From contig JAHREJ010000022.1 of assembly GCA_021733645.1 (NCBI GenBank), positions 1 to 64,000 on the forward strand: a stretch of 64,000 nt of DNA, written 5' to 3'. Of the stretch, positions 27,640 to 36,749 are shown in pieces. This DNA comes from Bacillus subtilis subsp. subtilis. Lineage in GTDB: Bacteria > Pseudomonadota > Gammaproteobacteria > Xanthomonadales > Xanthomonadaceae. Position 1 is the first letter of the stretch. Every line of letters starts with the position of its first letter. The notes beneath the pieces are model-generated. The model did not search any database and was not told the DNA's origin. It saw nothing but the letters and a program-made list of their open reading frames with translations. The position numbers were made by a program, and so were the translations under genes.

Positions 27640-27655
27640 ATGTAAACGGTTACAT
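27640..27655. promoter_or_regulatory. LacI-family operator upstream of the discoidin-glycosidase gene
   Basis: ATGTAAACGGTTACAT contains TGTAAACGGTTACA, an exact match to the LacI/GalR-family consensus TGnAAnCGnTTnCA with the central CG. It stands 55 bases ahead of the start codon. A possible promoter overlaps it: TTGCGA at 27628-27633, 17 bases, then TACATG at 27651-27656. Repression by a sugar-responsive LacI protein encoded outside the window is the simplest reading. Confidence 0.65.
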
Positions 27656-27709
27656 GCCCTGTTAGCGTGTCCCCCACACCTCATTGTCGAGGCCACCGGA
27701 GAGCGCTGG

Positions 27710-30700
27710 ATGGGATTGCCTGCCAATCGCTGGATCGTTCTGGGTACCTGCAAGCGCGCCGTGGCGCGCGCCCTGCTCCTCGCACCGGGCCTGGCGCTGG
27801 CCGCCACCGGCCTGGCCCAGGACCTGCCCCCGCGCGCGCAGTGGCAGGCCAGCAGCTCCTCCCAACAGGTCCCGGCAATGGCGGTCAGCCACCTGATCGA
27901 TGGCGACCCGAAAACCGTCACCGGCGGCGCATTCAGCCCCGGCCACTGGTTCCAGGTCGACCTGGGTACGCCGGCCCTGCTGGGCGGTGCGCGCCTCACC
28001 TGGGACGTGTCCAACCCCGAGGGCTACACGCTGCAGACCTCCCAGGACGGCAGGCAATGGCAGGACGCCTACACCATGCGCGACGCGCTCGGTGGCATCG
28101 AGACCCTGTTCTTCGCCCCGCGCCAGGCGCGCTACCTGCGCCTGGCCAGCCCGGCGCGGACCAGCGATTGGGGCGTGTCCATCTTCGAGCTGGAACCGCT
28201 GGACGCCACCACCAGCGCACGCATCCGGGGGTTGGATGCGGCCCAGGCTGCGTCCGTGTGGCAAGGCGGCAGCGCCGTGCCCCTGCCCGCGGCCAAGGGC
28301 AACACGCACACGCTGGACATCACCCTGCCGCGCGCGCAGCCCACCACCGGCCTGGCAGTGGACTGGGCCGGCGCGCACGGCGCAGCGCGGCTGCAGGCGC
28401 AGGACACCCAGGGCCGCTGGATCGAGCTGGCAGATGACCCCCAGGCCGGCAGCCGCCAGCAGAGCTGGCTGGCCGGCACCGCCCCGGTGACTGCGCGGGC
28501 GCTGCGACTCACCGTGGACGGCAGCACGCCGGAGGTGGGCCGCATCCGCCTGCTTGGACCGGCCGCGGTGATGACCGCGATGAAGCGCTACCAGATCGCC
28601 GCCAGCGGCGCGCAGCGCGCCCTGTTTCCGGCCTCGCTGCATCTGCAGCAGACCTACTGGACTGCGGTCGGCGTGCATGCCGGGCGACAGAAATCGATCT
28701 TCGACGAGTACGGCAACCTCGAAGCATTCAAGGGCGCGCCACTGGTGCAGCCGATCTGGCGCAATGCCGACGGCACCGCCGCCAGTGCCGCTGAACGCCC
28801 GGTGCGGCATGCCCTGCGCGATGGCTGGAAGCCGATGCCGTCGGCCGCCTGGGCACCCCAGCCCGGGCTGGCGCTGGACAGCGAAGCGTTCGCGGTCGCG
28901 CTGGGCGGCCAACCGGTCACCTTCGTGCGCCACCGCCTGCGCAACACCGGCACCACGCCGGTGGACGGCACCTTGACCCTGGCGGTGCGGCCGATGCAGA
29001 TGAACCCGCCGTGGCAGAACGGCGGCCTGTCTTCGATCCGCGAGATCGCCATCGACGGGCACGCCGTGCGCGTCAACGGTCGCCCGCTGCTGCAGTCGCT
29101 CACCGCGGTGGATGCCGCCGGTGCGGCGCCGTTCGGCCCGGATGGCCGCAGCGAAATCACCGCCGCCATTGCCAGCGGAACGTTGCCTGCCGCCCAACAG
29201 GCCCGGGACGACGACGGCCTCGCCGCCGCAGCGCTGGCATACCGTATCCAACTGGCGCCCGGCGCCAGCCGCTCGGTGGTGGTGGCCTTCCCGCTGGGCA
29301 CCGTCGCCACGGCCGCCGACGGATCGCTGGCGGCAGCGCCGCCACTGGATCTGGCCGGCCTCCCAAGCGACGCTGATGGCGTCTACGACACACTGGCCAG
29401 CCGCGCCTCTGCCGATTGGCAGGCACGCCTGGGCCAGGTCGGCCTGCGCCTGCCCGATCCGTCCCTGGTCGACATGCTGCGCGCGCAGGCCGCCTACATG
29501 CTGATCAACCAGACCGGCCCGGCGATGCAGCCCGGCCCGCGCAACTACAACCGCTCCTTCATCCGCGACGGCATGGCCACCTCGGCGGTGCTGCTGCGCA
29601 TGGGCGAGGCCCAGGTCGCACGAGATTACCTGGCCTGGTACAGCGAACATGGTGTACACGCCAACGGCCTGGTGTCGCCGATCCTCAACGACGACGGCAG
29701 CGTCAATACCGGCTTCGGTTCGGATATCGAGTACGACAGCCAGGGCCAATACGTGGCGCTGGTGGCCGACGTGGCACGCCTGGACGGCGGCCCCGAATCG
29801 GTGCGCGCCTACCTGCCCAAGGTGAAGGTGGCGCTGCGCTTCCTGCAGGAACTGCGCGAGCGCACGCTGGTGCCGGGCTACATGGCCAGCCAGCCGTCGC
29901 CGGAACGCTTTGCCGGCATCCTGGCCCCATCGATCAGCCACGAAGGTTACCCCTCGCCCACCCACAGCTACTGGGACGACTACTGGGGGCTGAAGGGCTG
30001 GCACGACGGTGCCTGGCTGGCCGAGGCGCTGGGCGATCATGAAACCGCGCGCTGGGCGCGCGAACAGTACAGCGCCCTGCACGATGCGCTGGCCGCCTCG
30101 ATCCGCGCAACGATGGCCTGGAAGGGCATCGACTTCATCCCTTCTTCGGCCGACCTGGGTGACGGCGACCCGACCGGGGTATCGATCGCGCTCGATCCCA
30201 CCGGCGCGCAGGATGTGCTGCCGCAGGCGGCATTGCGCACCACCTTCGCGCGCTATCTGGAGGATGTGCGCAAGCGCAACCAACCCGGCGCGCTGTACGC
30301 CTACACCCCTTACGAGATCCGCAACGTACTCAGCTACGTGCACCTGGGCCAACCGGAAGCGGCCGAGGAACTGTTGCAGGGACTGCTGCATGATCGCCGC
30401 CCGCTGGAATGGCAGGTGCTGGCCGAAGTGGTGCATTCACGGCTGCGCTTCCCGCGCTACCTGGGCGACATGCCGCATACCTGGATCGGTGCGGAGTACG
30501 GGCGCACGCTGTTTGGCATGTTGATGCGCGAAGACGACGATGCGCTGTCGCTGCTGCCGGGCACGCCTCCGTCGTGGGTGGCTGGCCAGGGGCTGGCGAT
30601 TGATCGGCTGCCAACGGCCTACGGCACCCTGCAGCTTGCGGCCCGCCAGCATGACCGCCAACTACGGCTCACCCTTGGCACGGGCCTGCGCAAGGACACC

Positions 30701-30832
30701 GCGGTACGCGTGTGGTGGCCAACGCGCACACGGCCCTCCTCGGTAAGCGTGGATGGGCGGGCGGTAACGGGATTCGATGCCGATGGCGTGGTGTTGAAGC
30801 AGCCCTTCCGTACGTTGGTGGCGACGTGGTGA
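27710..30832 (+). CDS. Secreted discoidin-domain (F5/8 type C) six-hairpin glycosidase-like protein
   Basis: A 1040-residue protein from the ATG at 27710 with GGAG 8 bases upstream; the frame runs open farther upstream through the remnants. A signal peptide ends near GLAQ (residue 36). Residues about 40-165 form an F5/8C carbohydrate-binding domain (VSHLIDGDPKTVTGGAFSPG, WFQVDLG, YLRL). A beta-rich middle follows, then an (alpha/alpha)6-barrel from about 590 to 960 with RNYNRSFIRDG, LVSPILNDDGS, GYPSPTHSYWDDYWGLKGWH and MPHTWIGAEYGR, and a C-terminal beta sheet. This arrangement is typical of enzymes cutting complex plant or microbial glycans, but I cannot name the GH family. The upstream LacI-type operator fits sugar induction. 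Confidence 0.75.
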   Translation: MGLPANRWIVLGTCKRAVARALLLAPGLALAATGLAQDLPPRAQWQASSSSQQVPAMAVSHLIDGDPKTVTGGAFSPGHWFQVDLGTPALLGGARLTWDVSNPEGYTLQTSQDGRQWQDAYTMRDALGGIETLFFAPRQARYLRLASPARTSDWGVSIFELEPLDATTSARIRGLDAAQAASVWQGGSAVPLPAAKGNTHTLDITLPRAQPTTGLAVDWAGAHGAARLQAQDTQGRWIELADDPQAGSRQQSWLAGTAPVTARALRLTVDGSTPEVGRIRLLGPAAVMTAMKRYQIAASGAQRALFPASLHLQQTYWTAVGVHAGRQKSIFDEYGNLEAFKGAPLVQPIWRNADGTAASAAERPVRHALRDGWKPMPSAAWAPQPGLALDSEAFAVALGGQPVTFVRHRLRNTGTTPVDGTLTLAVRPMQMNPPWQNGGLSSIREIAIDGHAVRVNGRPLLQSLTAVDAAGAAPFGPDGRSEITAAIASGTLPAAQQARDDDGLAAAALAYRIQLAPGASRSVVVAFPLGTVATAADGSLAAAPPLDLAGLPSDADGVYDTLASRASADWQARLGQVGLRLPDPSLVDMLRAQAAYMLINQTGPAMQPGPRNYNRSFIRDGMATSAVLLRMGEAQVARDYLAWYSEHGVHANGLVSPILNDDGSVNTGFGSDIEYDSQGQYVALVADVARLDGGPESVRAYLPKVKVALRFLQELRERTLVPGYMASQPSPERFAGILAPSISHEGYPSPTHSYWDDYWGLKGWHDGAWLAEALGDHETARWAREQYSALHDALAASIRATMAWKGIDFIPSSADLGDGDPTGVSIALDPTGAQDVLPQAALRTTFARYLEDVRKRNQPGALYAYTPYEIRNVLSYVHLGQPEAAEELLQGLLHDRRPLEWQVLAEVVHSRLRFPRYLGDMPHTWIGAEYGRTLFGMLMREDDDALSLLPGTPPSWVAGQGLAIDRLPTAYGTLQLAARQHDRQLRLTLGTGLRKDTAVRVWWPTRTRPSSVSVDGRAVTGFDADGVVLKQPFRTLVATW

Positions 30833-30849
30833 GGTGGAACGGAACAAGC

Positions 30850-30868
30850 AGCCGAGCATGGCTCGGCT
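30850..30868. repeat. SMAG-type REP element between convergent genes
   Basis: AGCCGAGCATGGCTCGGCT is a palindrome with perfect 8-base arms. On the minus strand it is headed by GTGG rather than GTAG. It sits between the glycosidase stop and the stop of the convergent solute-binding gene and may act as a two-way transcription barrier. Confidence 0.6.
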
Positions 30869-30878
30869 CCACCCTGGT

Positions 30879-31853
30879 CTACAGGTTGGGCAACCCCGGC
30901 GGGTTGGTCTGCGACTGTGCCACCGCCTCTTCGCTCACGTTCCAGCGCTTCAACGCCTGTGCGTAGGTACCCGACGCGATCTGCGTGTTCAGCGCCTGGG
31001 TGATGGGTTCGGCCAGGCCGCTGCCCTTGCGCGTGGTGACCGAAATCGCCGCGGCATCGGGCCACCCGCCCGGGAACAATCCCACCCGCCGCACCTTGCC
31101 ATCGCGCGCGGAATACGCGCCGGTGGCGTTGGGCTCGAACGACACATCCGCTCGCCCGGTGATCACCGCCAGGCGCCCCACCACCGCATCGTCGAAGTAC
31201 TGGTACTCCACCGGCTTCAGCCCGGCGGCGATGTTCTGCTGGTCCCACTGGCGCAGGATCTGGTCCTGGTTGGTGCTGGCGCCTACCACCACCTTCAGCC
31301 CGGCCACGTCGGCGGGCGTGCTGATCTTCCGGATCGGCCCATCGGTGCGCGTGTAGATGCCAAGCAGGTCGAAGCGATAACTGGAGAAATCGAACTTCTG
31401 CTTGCGTGCTTCGGTGACGGTGATATTGGAGATCACCGCATCGTACTTGCCCGATTGCAGGCCCAGCGGCCAGTCCGGCCAGGCCACGGGCACCAGCACC
31501 AGTTTCAGCCCCAGGCCGTCGGCGATGAGCTTGGCGATGTCCGGCTCGACGCCCACGATCTGCTTGCTGTCGGCGCCGTAGTCGGCCAATGGCAGCTGTG
31601 CCGGGTGCGTGGCCACGGTCAGTGTGCCGGGTGTGACGAAGGCGAATCCGGCGGGAATCAACCCCTTGGCCTTGGCATCCGGCGTGCCGATCAGGGCCGG
31701 CGCGTCGGCGCCGGCCAAGGTGTTCCTGGCGACCGGCGCGGGCACGCCGGCGTGGTCAACGCGCGAGTACACGATGCCGGCAATGCCGATCACCAGCACT
31801 GCGCCGATCAGAATGCTGCCGGTGGAGAGACGTCGTTTGCGGGGGCTGTTCAT
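30879..31853 (-). CDS. Amino-acid-type ABC transporter solute-binding protein
   Basis: A 324-residue SBP_bac_3 protein. A single N-terminal hydrophobic segment (residues 13-29, GSILIGAVLVIGIAGIV) without a lipobox cysteine suggests a membrane anchor or uncleaved signal. The binding domain has PLADYGADSKQIVGVEPDIA, DAVISNITVTEARKQKFDFS, a GASTNQDQ loop and a WNVSEEAV end. Family members bind polar amino acids, cystine and S-substituted cysteines. It is the last gene of a tight operon after the fused permease-ATPase (31-base gap). The operon context favours an S-alkylcysteine-like ligand, which is inference. Confidence 0.87.
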   Translation of the reverse strand: MNSPRKRRLSTGSILIGAVLVIGIAGIVYSRVDHAGVPAPVARNTLAGADAPALIGTPDAKAKGLIPAGFAFVTPGTLTVATHPAQLPLADYGADSKQIVGVEPDIAKLIADGLGLKLVLVPVAWPDWPLGLQSGKYDAVISNITVTEARKQKFDFSSYRFDLLGIYTRTDGPIRKISTPADVAGLKVVVGASTNQDQILRQWDQQNIAAGLKPVEYQYFDDAVVGRLAVITGRADVSFEPNATGAYSARDGKVRRVGLFPGGWPDAAAISVTTRKGSGLAEPITQALNTQIASGTYAQALKRWNVSEEAVAQSQTNPPGLPNL

Positions 31854-31884
31854 GGGGTTCCTTGCACGGATCGGGAGGGCCGCG

Positions 31885-33627
31885 TTACAGCGTCTTGGCC
31901 AGGAAATCGGCGGTGCGCTGCTGGCGGGGACGGTCGAACACCAATTCGGGCGGGCCCTGCTCGATCACCCTGCCCTGGTCCATCATCACCACGTGGTCGG
32001 CCACGCGGCGGGCGAAGCCCAGTTCGTGGGTGACGATCACCAGCGTGGTGCCCGAGCGCGCCAACTCCTCGATCACGCTGAGCACTTCAGAGACCAGTTC
32101 CGGGTCCAGTGCCGAGGTGGGCTCATCGAACAGCAGCACCTTGGGCTGCAGCGCCAACGCCCGGGCGATGGCGATGCGTTGCTGCTGCCCGCCGGAAAGC
32201 TGCCGCGGATATGCATGCGCCTTGTCGGCCAGGCCGATCCGCTCCAGCAGGTCCACGGCCTGCTGCACGGCCTGCGCCCGCGTCACCCCGCGCACCGCGA
32301 TCGGCGCTTCGATGATGTTCTCCAGCGCGGTCAGGTGCGGGAACAGGTTGAAGTTCTGGAACACCATGCCCACGTCCGCGCGGCGCCGACGGATCTCGCC
32401 TTCGGGCAGTTCGTACAGGGTGTCGCCGTCGCGGCGATACCCCACCAGCTGCCCACCCACGGTGACAAAGCCCTGGTCGGCACGTTCCAGATGGTTGATC
32501 AGGCGCAGCAGGGTGGACTTGCCCGCCCCGGATGGGCCGATCAGCACGCTTACGCTGCCAGCCTTCAGTTCCAGGTGCACATCGTCCAGCACCGTCTGCT
32601 CACCAAAGACCTTGCCCACGCCCTGCAGCAGCACGGTGGCGCCGTTGGCGGCCGCAAACGGCGCGGCGATGGCGGTGCGTGCCACCGTGGCCGGAGCAGC
32701 GGCCGCAGCGGTGGGCAATGGCGTGGACGCCACGCGCGACACGCTGCGTTCGCGTTGCAGCTGGCCACGTGCGAAGCGCCGTTCGATGCGGTGCTGGGCC
32801 AGCGACAACACGGTCAGGATCACCAGGTACCAGACCGTGGCCACCATCAGCAGCGGCACCACTTCCAGGTTGCGCCGGTAGATCACCTGCACGGTGTAGA
32901 ACAGTTCGGGCAACGCCAGCACGTAAACCACCGAGGTGCTCTTGGCCAGGTTGATCACATCATTGAAGGCACCCGGCAGGATCGAGCGCATCGCCTGCGG
33001 CAGGATGATGCGGCGGATCTGCCGCCCGCGCGGCAGGCCAAGGGCAGCGGCCGCTTCGTACTGGCCGTGGTCCACCGACAGGATGCCGCCCCGGATGACC
33101 TCGGCCGAAAATGCCGCCTGGTTGAGCGTGAGGCCCAGCACGGCGGCCGTGAACACGCCGATCAACTGCGTGGTCGGGTAGGAGAACAGGGTGATGCCGG
33201 TGAACGGCACGCCCAGTTCGATGGTGCTGTACAGATAGCCCAGGTTGTTGAGCAGCAACAGCAGCACCAGCAGCGGAATCGAACGGAACAGCCACACATA
33301 GCCCCACGACACCGCCGACAGCAGCGGCGAGCCGGACACCCGCGCCAGCGCCAGCACCGTGCCCAGGCCGAAGCCCAGTGCGGTCCCCAGCGCGGTGAGC
33401 CACAGCGTGCGCGCCAGGCCTTCCAGCACCGGGCGGGCGAAGAACCACTCGGCGAAAGTGCTCCAGCCCCAGCGCGGATTGCCCAGTACCGATTGCAGGC
33501 CAACCAGGATCAGCGCCACCGCCAGCAGCGTGGCAAACAGCTGCAGCGGATGCCGGGCCGGGACGATGCGCAGTGCCGGTGCAGGCGTGGCGGCGATACC
33601 TGCCAGCGTGCTGGAGGTGGTGCTCAT
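31885..33627 (-). CDS. Fused amino-acid ABC transporter permease and ATPase
   Basis: A 580-residue single chain starting at the ATG at 33627, which overlaps the preceding GNAT stop. Residues about 25-300 form an HisMQ-type permease (ARTLWLTALGTALGFGLGTV, the EAAAALGLPRGRQI coupling loop). An Ala-rich linker about 310-335 leads to the ATPase with Walker A GPSGAGKST at 364-372, Q-loop near FQNFNLFPH, signature LSGGQQQ at 477-483, Walker B VLLFDEP at 497-503 and the switch His in VTHELG. Polar amino acid importers normally encode these as separate proteins, so a homodimer would give a complete transporter. It works with the solute-binding protein encoded next. Confidence 0.93.
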   Translation of the reverse strand: MSTTSSTLAGIAATPAPALRIVPARHPLQLFATLLAVALILVGLQSVLGNPRWGWSTFAEWFFARPVLEGLARTLWLTALGTALGFGLGTVLALARVSGSPLLSAVSWGYVWLFRSIPLLVLLLLLNNLGYLYSTIELGVPFTGITLFSYPTTQLIGVFTAAVLGLTLNQAAFSAEVIRGGILSVDHGQYEAAAALGLPRGRQIRRIILPQAMRSILPGAFNDVINLAKSTSVVYVLALPELFYTVQVIYRRNLEVVPLLMVATVWYLVILTVLSLAQHRIERRFARGQLQRERSVSRVASTPLPTAAAAAPATVARTAIAAPFAAANGATVLLQGVGKVFGEQTVLDDVHLELKAGSVSVLIGPSGAGKSTLLRLINHLERADQGFVTVGGQLVGYRRDGDTLYELPEGEIRRRRADVGMVFQNFNLFPHLTALENIIEAPIAVRGVTRAQAVQQAVDLLERIGLADKAHAYPRQLSGGQQQRIAIARALALQPKVLLFDEPTSALDPELVSEVLSVIEELARSGTTLVIVTHELGFARRVADHVVMMDQGRVIEQGPPELVFDRPRQQRTADFLAKTL

Positions 33628-34169
33628 GCGTGGACTCCGTGGCGGACAGGCGGCGTTGCGGCGAGCGCGGGGTGCGGTGCCGGCAGGTACTTCTCGAACG
33701 GCAGGTGCGCGACGGTTTCCGGGTCGGCCTGCAGGTCGAACAGCGCGGTGTAGCCGTGGCCCAGGTACAACCCGACCGCCTCGGGTTGGCGGAACCCGGT
33801 GGTCAGGTACACCCGCCGGTAGCCTTGCCGCGCGGCCTGCTCTTCCAGCTCCTGCAGCACGCGCCGCGCGATGCCCTGGCGGCGCAGGCCGGGCAGGGTC
33901 CAGATCCGTTTGAACTCGGCCGTATCGGCATCGCGGTGCGGCATGAACGCGCCGCCGGAGATGGCCTGACCATCGCGCAGCAGCAGCACGAACGCACCGA
34001 CCGGTGCGGCGAACGCTTCCGCCGGATAGCGCTCCAGCTCTTCGCGGGCGCTGCCACCGATACGGCCGCGCACGTCCGCATAGCGGCTGTCGTACTCCTG
34101 CTCCAGCCCGTCGAACAAGGGCTTGGCCAAGGGGTCGTGCACGGAGGTATACACGAAACGTTCGCTCAT
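33624..34169 (-). CDS. GNAT-family N-acetyltransferase of the organosulfur operon (YtmI/SnaA-like role)
   Basis: A 181-residue GNAT. Motif A and neighbours read FKRIWTLPGLRRQGIARRVL, then YRRVYLTTGFRQPEAVGLYLGHGY. The start overlaps the M20 hydrolase stop and its end overlaps the transporter start, both by 4 bases. In the B. subtilis ytm and yxe operons a GNAT acetylates S-substituted cysteines before monooxygenase attack, and an M20 enzyme deacetylates the product. The same gene pair here suggests the same job. Family is clear; substrate is inferred from context. Confidence 0.85.
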   Translation of the reverse strand: MSERFVYTSVHDPLAKPLFDGLEQEYDSRYADVRGRIGGSAREELERYPAEAFAAPVGAFVLLLRDGQAISGGAFMPHRDADTAEFKRIWTLPGLRRQGIARRVLQELEEQAARQGYRRVYLTTGFRQPEAVGLYLGHGYTALFDLQADPETVAHLPFEKYLPAPHPALAATPPVRHGVHA

Positions 34170-35377
34170 GCCGGCTGCTCCACCAGGTAGCGCTCGGCCA
34201 GCCGGGCCCACAGGCTGGCGGCCGGCGCGATCGCTGCATCGTTGAACACATAACGCGGGCTGTGCAGCGGCGCACTGTCGCCGTTGCCGACGAACACGAA
34301 ACTGCCCGGGCGCGCCTGCAGCAGGAAGGCGAAATCCTCGCTGGCGGTGCGTGGCGCGAAGCCCTCGACCACCTGGGCGGCACCGAAACCGTCCAACGCC
34401 ACCTGGCGCACGAACGCGGTCTGTTCGGGGTGGTTGATCACGCTGGGGAAGCCACGCGGGAACTCGATCTCGGCACGTGCGCCAAACGCCGCCGCGGTGT
34501 GCTCGGCAATGTCGGTGACCCGCCGGCGCAGGGTGTCGCGCACTTCCGGCAGGTAGGCGCGCACGGTCAGGCTCAGTTCGACCGCATCGGGGATCACGTT
34601 GGCCGCCTTGCCGCCGTGGATGGAGCCCACCGTGACCACGCCCATCTGGCGGGGGTCCACATTGCGCGACACCACGCTCTGCAGGGCGGTGATGATATGC
34701 GCCGCCACCAGGATCGGATCCACGCTGCCCTGCGGTTCGGCGCCGTGGCCGCCCTTGCCGACCACGCGCAGGCGGGCCCAGTCCACCGACGCCATCGCCG
34801 GCCCGTCGACGAAACCAAAATGCCCGGTCGGCACGCCTGGCCAGTTGTGCAGGCCGTAGATCGCATCCACCGGGAAGCGATCGAACAAGCCCTCGGCGAT
34901 CATCTTCGATGCACCTGAGCCGGTCTCCTCGGCCGGCTGGAACACCAGCTGCAGGGTGCCGTCCACGCGCCCGTGATGGGCCAGGTAATGCGCCGCCGAC
35001 AACAGGATGGCGGTATGCCCATCGTGCCCGCAGGCATGCATCAGGCCGTCGCGCTGGCTGGCATAGCCCAGCCCGGATTCTTCCTGGATTGGCAGCGCAT
35101 CCATATCCGCACGCAGGCCCAGGCGACGGCTGCCCTGCCCGCGCTGCAGCGTACCCACCACGCCGGTGCCGCCAACCCCGGTGCTGACCGCATAGCCCCA
35201 TTGCTGCAGCAGCTCGGCAACGCGGGCACTGGTGCGGTGTTCCTCGAAGGCCAGCTCCGGGTGTTGGTGCAGGTCGTGCCGGATCGCAATGGCCGCGTCG
35301 CTGCGTGCGGCGATTTCAGGCAGCACGCCGCCCGGGAGCGGGGCGATATCGAGCGGTGGACGGTGCAGGATGTTCAT
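34166..35377 (-). CDS. M20-family amidohydrolase (SndA/YtnL-like deacylase)
   Basis: A 403-residue metallo-amidohydrolase of the hippurate-hydrolase group. The metal site includes C116 and H118 in HACGHDGHT, E150-E151 in FQPAEETGSGA and the DFAFLL region late in the chain; the GGHGAEP lid motif lies near 215. Such enzymes hydrolyse N-acyl amino acids. In S-alkylcysteine and S-(2-succino)cysteine salvage the equivalent enzyme removes the acetyl group to free cysteine. It lies 12 bases after the large monooxygenase gene and overlaps the GNAT gene. Confidence 0.9.
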   Translation of the reverse strand: MNILHRPPLDIAPLPGGVLPEIAARSDAAIAIRHDLHQHPELAFEEHRTSARVAELLQQWGYAVSTGVGGTGVVGTLQRGQGSRRLGLRADMDALPIQEESGLGYASQRDGLMHACGHDGHTAILLSAAHYLAHHGRVDGTLQLVFQPAEETGSGASKMIAEGLFDRFPVDAIYGLHNWPGVPTGHFGFVDGPAMASVDWARLRVVGKGGHGAEPQGSVDPILVAAHIITALQSVVSRNVDPRQMGVVTVGSIHGGKAANVIPDAVELSLTVRAYLPEVRDTLRRRVTDIAEHTAAAFGARAEIEFPRGFPSVINHPEQTAFVRQVALDGFGAAQVVEGFAPRTASEDFAFLLQARPGSFVFVGNGDSAPLHSPRYVFNDAAIAPAASLWARLAERYLVEQPA

Positions 35378-35389
35378 CGCAGGACTCCT

Positions 35390-36733
35390 TCAGCCGACCT
35401 TGCGTGCCGGCACGGCGGCATCGGCGTAGCGGCTGGGTTTGTGCGGCAGGCCCAGGTGGTCGCGCAGCGTGCCGTCCTCCAGCGTGCCGCGGTGGTAGCC
35501 GCGCGCCTGCAGAATCGGCAGCACCTGGCTCACGAAATCATCCAGGCCCTCGCGCTGTACCGCAAAACCCAGGATGAAGCCGTCGCTGGCACCGGCATCG
35601 AACCAGCGGATCAGCTCGTCGGCCACCTGCTCGGCGGTGCCGATGAAGTGGGGCCGCGGGCTCACCGCCTGGCGCGCAACCTGGCGCAGGGTCAAGCCGT
35701 GCTCGCGCGCATCCTGCTTGATCTTGTCGGTGGTGGAGCGGAACGCATTGGCGCCAATATCGCCCAGCGCCGGGAACGCGGCATCCGGGTCGTACTGGCT
35801 GAAATCGTGATGGTCGAAGAAGCGCCCCAGGTATGCCAGCGCATCGTCCAGCCCGGCCAATGCCGCAATGGCCTGGTACTTGGCTTCGGCCTCCTCGGCG
35901 GTACGCCCCACGATCGGCCCGATCCCCGGGAAGATTTTCACGTCGTTGGCACTGCGTCCGTGGGCGATCGCCGCGTTCTTCACCTTCTGGGTGAACGCGC
36001 GGGTTTCTTCCAGCGAGGGGGCGTGGGTGAACACCGCGTCGGCGTACTTGCCGGCCAGCGCGATGCCATCATCGGAGGCACCGGCCTGGAAGATCACCGG
36101 CTGGCCCTGCGCCGAGCGCTGGATGTTGAGCGGCCCTTCGACCTGGAAGAAGCGGCCCTGGTGGTCCAGCCGGCGGAATTTCTCCGGCGCGAAGAAGGTG
36201 CCGCTGCTGCGATCACGTACGAAGGCGTCGTCGTCCCACGAATCCCACAGCCCCTGCACCACCTCCAGGTACTCGTCGGCGATCTGGTAGCGCAGCGCGT
36301 GTTCGGGATGCGGGCGGCCGTAGTTGCGGCCGGAGCCTTCCAGTGGCGAGGTCACCACGTTCCAGCCAGCGCGGCCACCGCTGATCAGGTCCAGCGAGGC
36401 GAACTGCCGCGCCACCGTGTAGGGATCGCTGTAGGAGGTGGACAGCGTACCGGCCAACCCGATCTTCGTGGTTGCCGTGGCCAGCGCCGACAACAGCGTG
36501 ATCGGCTCGAAGCGGTTGAGGAAGTGCGGGATCGACTTCTCGTTGATGTACAGGCCATCGGCCACGAAGCCGAAGGCGATGCCGTGGTCCTCGGCAGTGC
36601 GCGCCACGTCGATGTAGTACTGCAGGTTGACGCTGGCATCGGCCACGTTGGACGGGTGTTTCCAGGCATGCATGTGACTGCCGGGGCCCTGCAGCATGAT
36701 GCCGAACGGAATGGGACGCGGGGTCGTGCTCAT
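35390..36733 (-). CDS. LLM-class flavin monooxygenase, NtaA/SnaA/DszA/SoxA type (CmoJ/YtnJ-like)
   Basis: A 447-residue FMNH2-dependent monooxygenase from the ATG at 36733 with CAGGAGAT upstream. It has the NtaA-type start ([20 protein letters not shown]), [63 protein letters not shown] and [20 protein letters not shown]. This is the two-component family that removes carbon from sulfur or nitrogen, including DszA and the cysteine-thioether enzymes CmoJ and YxeK. Reduced flavin would come from the FMN reductase at 39326-39901. A likely role is oxidative cleavage of an N-acetyl-S-alkylcysteine. Confidence 0.9.
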   Translation of the reverse strand: MSTTPRPIPFGIMLQGPGSHMHAWKHPSNVADASVNLQYYIDVARTAEDHGIAFGFVADGLYINEKSIPHFLNRFEPITLLSALATATTKIGLAGTLSTSYSDPYTVARQFASLDLISGGRAGWNVVTSPLEGSGRNYGRPHPEHALRYQIADEYLEVVQGLWDSWDDDAFVRDRSSGTFFAPEKFRRLDHQGRFFQVEGPLNIQRSAQGQPVIFQAGASDDGIALAGKYADAVFTHAPSLEETRAFTQKVKNAAIAHGRSANDVKIFPGIGPIVGRTAEEAEAKYQAIAALAGLDDALAYLGRFFDHHDFSQYDPDAAFPALGDIGANAFRSTTDKIKQDAREHGLTLRQVARQAVSPRPHFIGTAEQVADELIRWFDAGASDGFILGFAVQREGLDDFVSQVLPILQARGYHRGTLEDGTLRDHLGLPHKPSRYADAAVPARKVG

Positions 36734-36749
36734 GGAAATCTCCTGCGGG

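Noticed and set aside
27662..30436. A 924-codon open frame on the minus strand
   Set aside because: It mirrors the discoidin-glycosidase gene, with His/Arg-rich low-complexity content and no recognisable domain.
31609..33753. A 714-codon open frame on the plus strand
   Set aside because: It lies antisense to the fused ABC transporter gene, which has complete motifs in its own frame.
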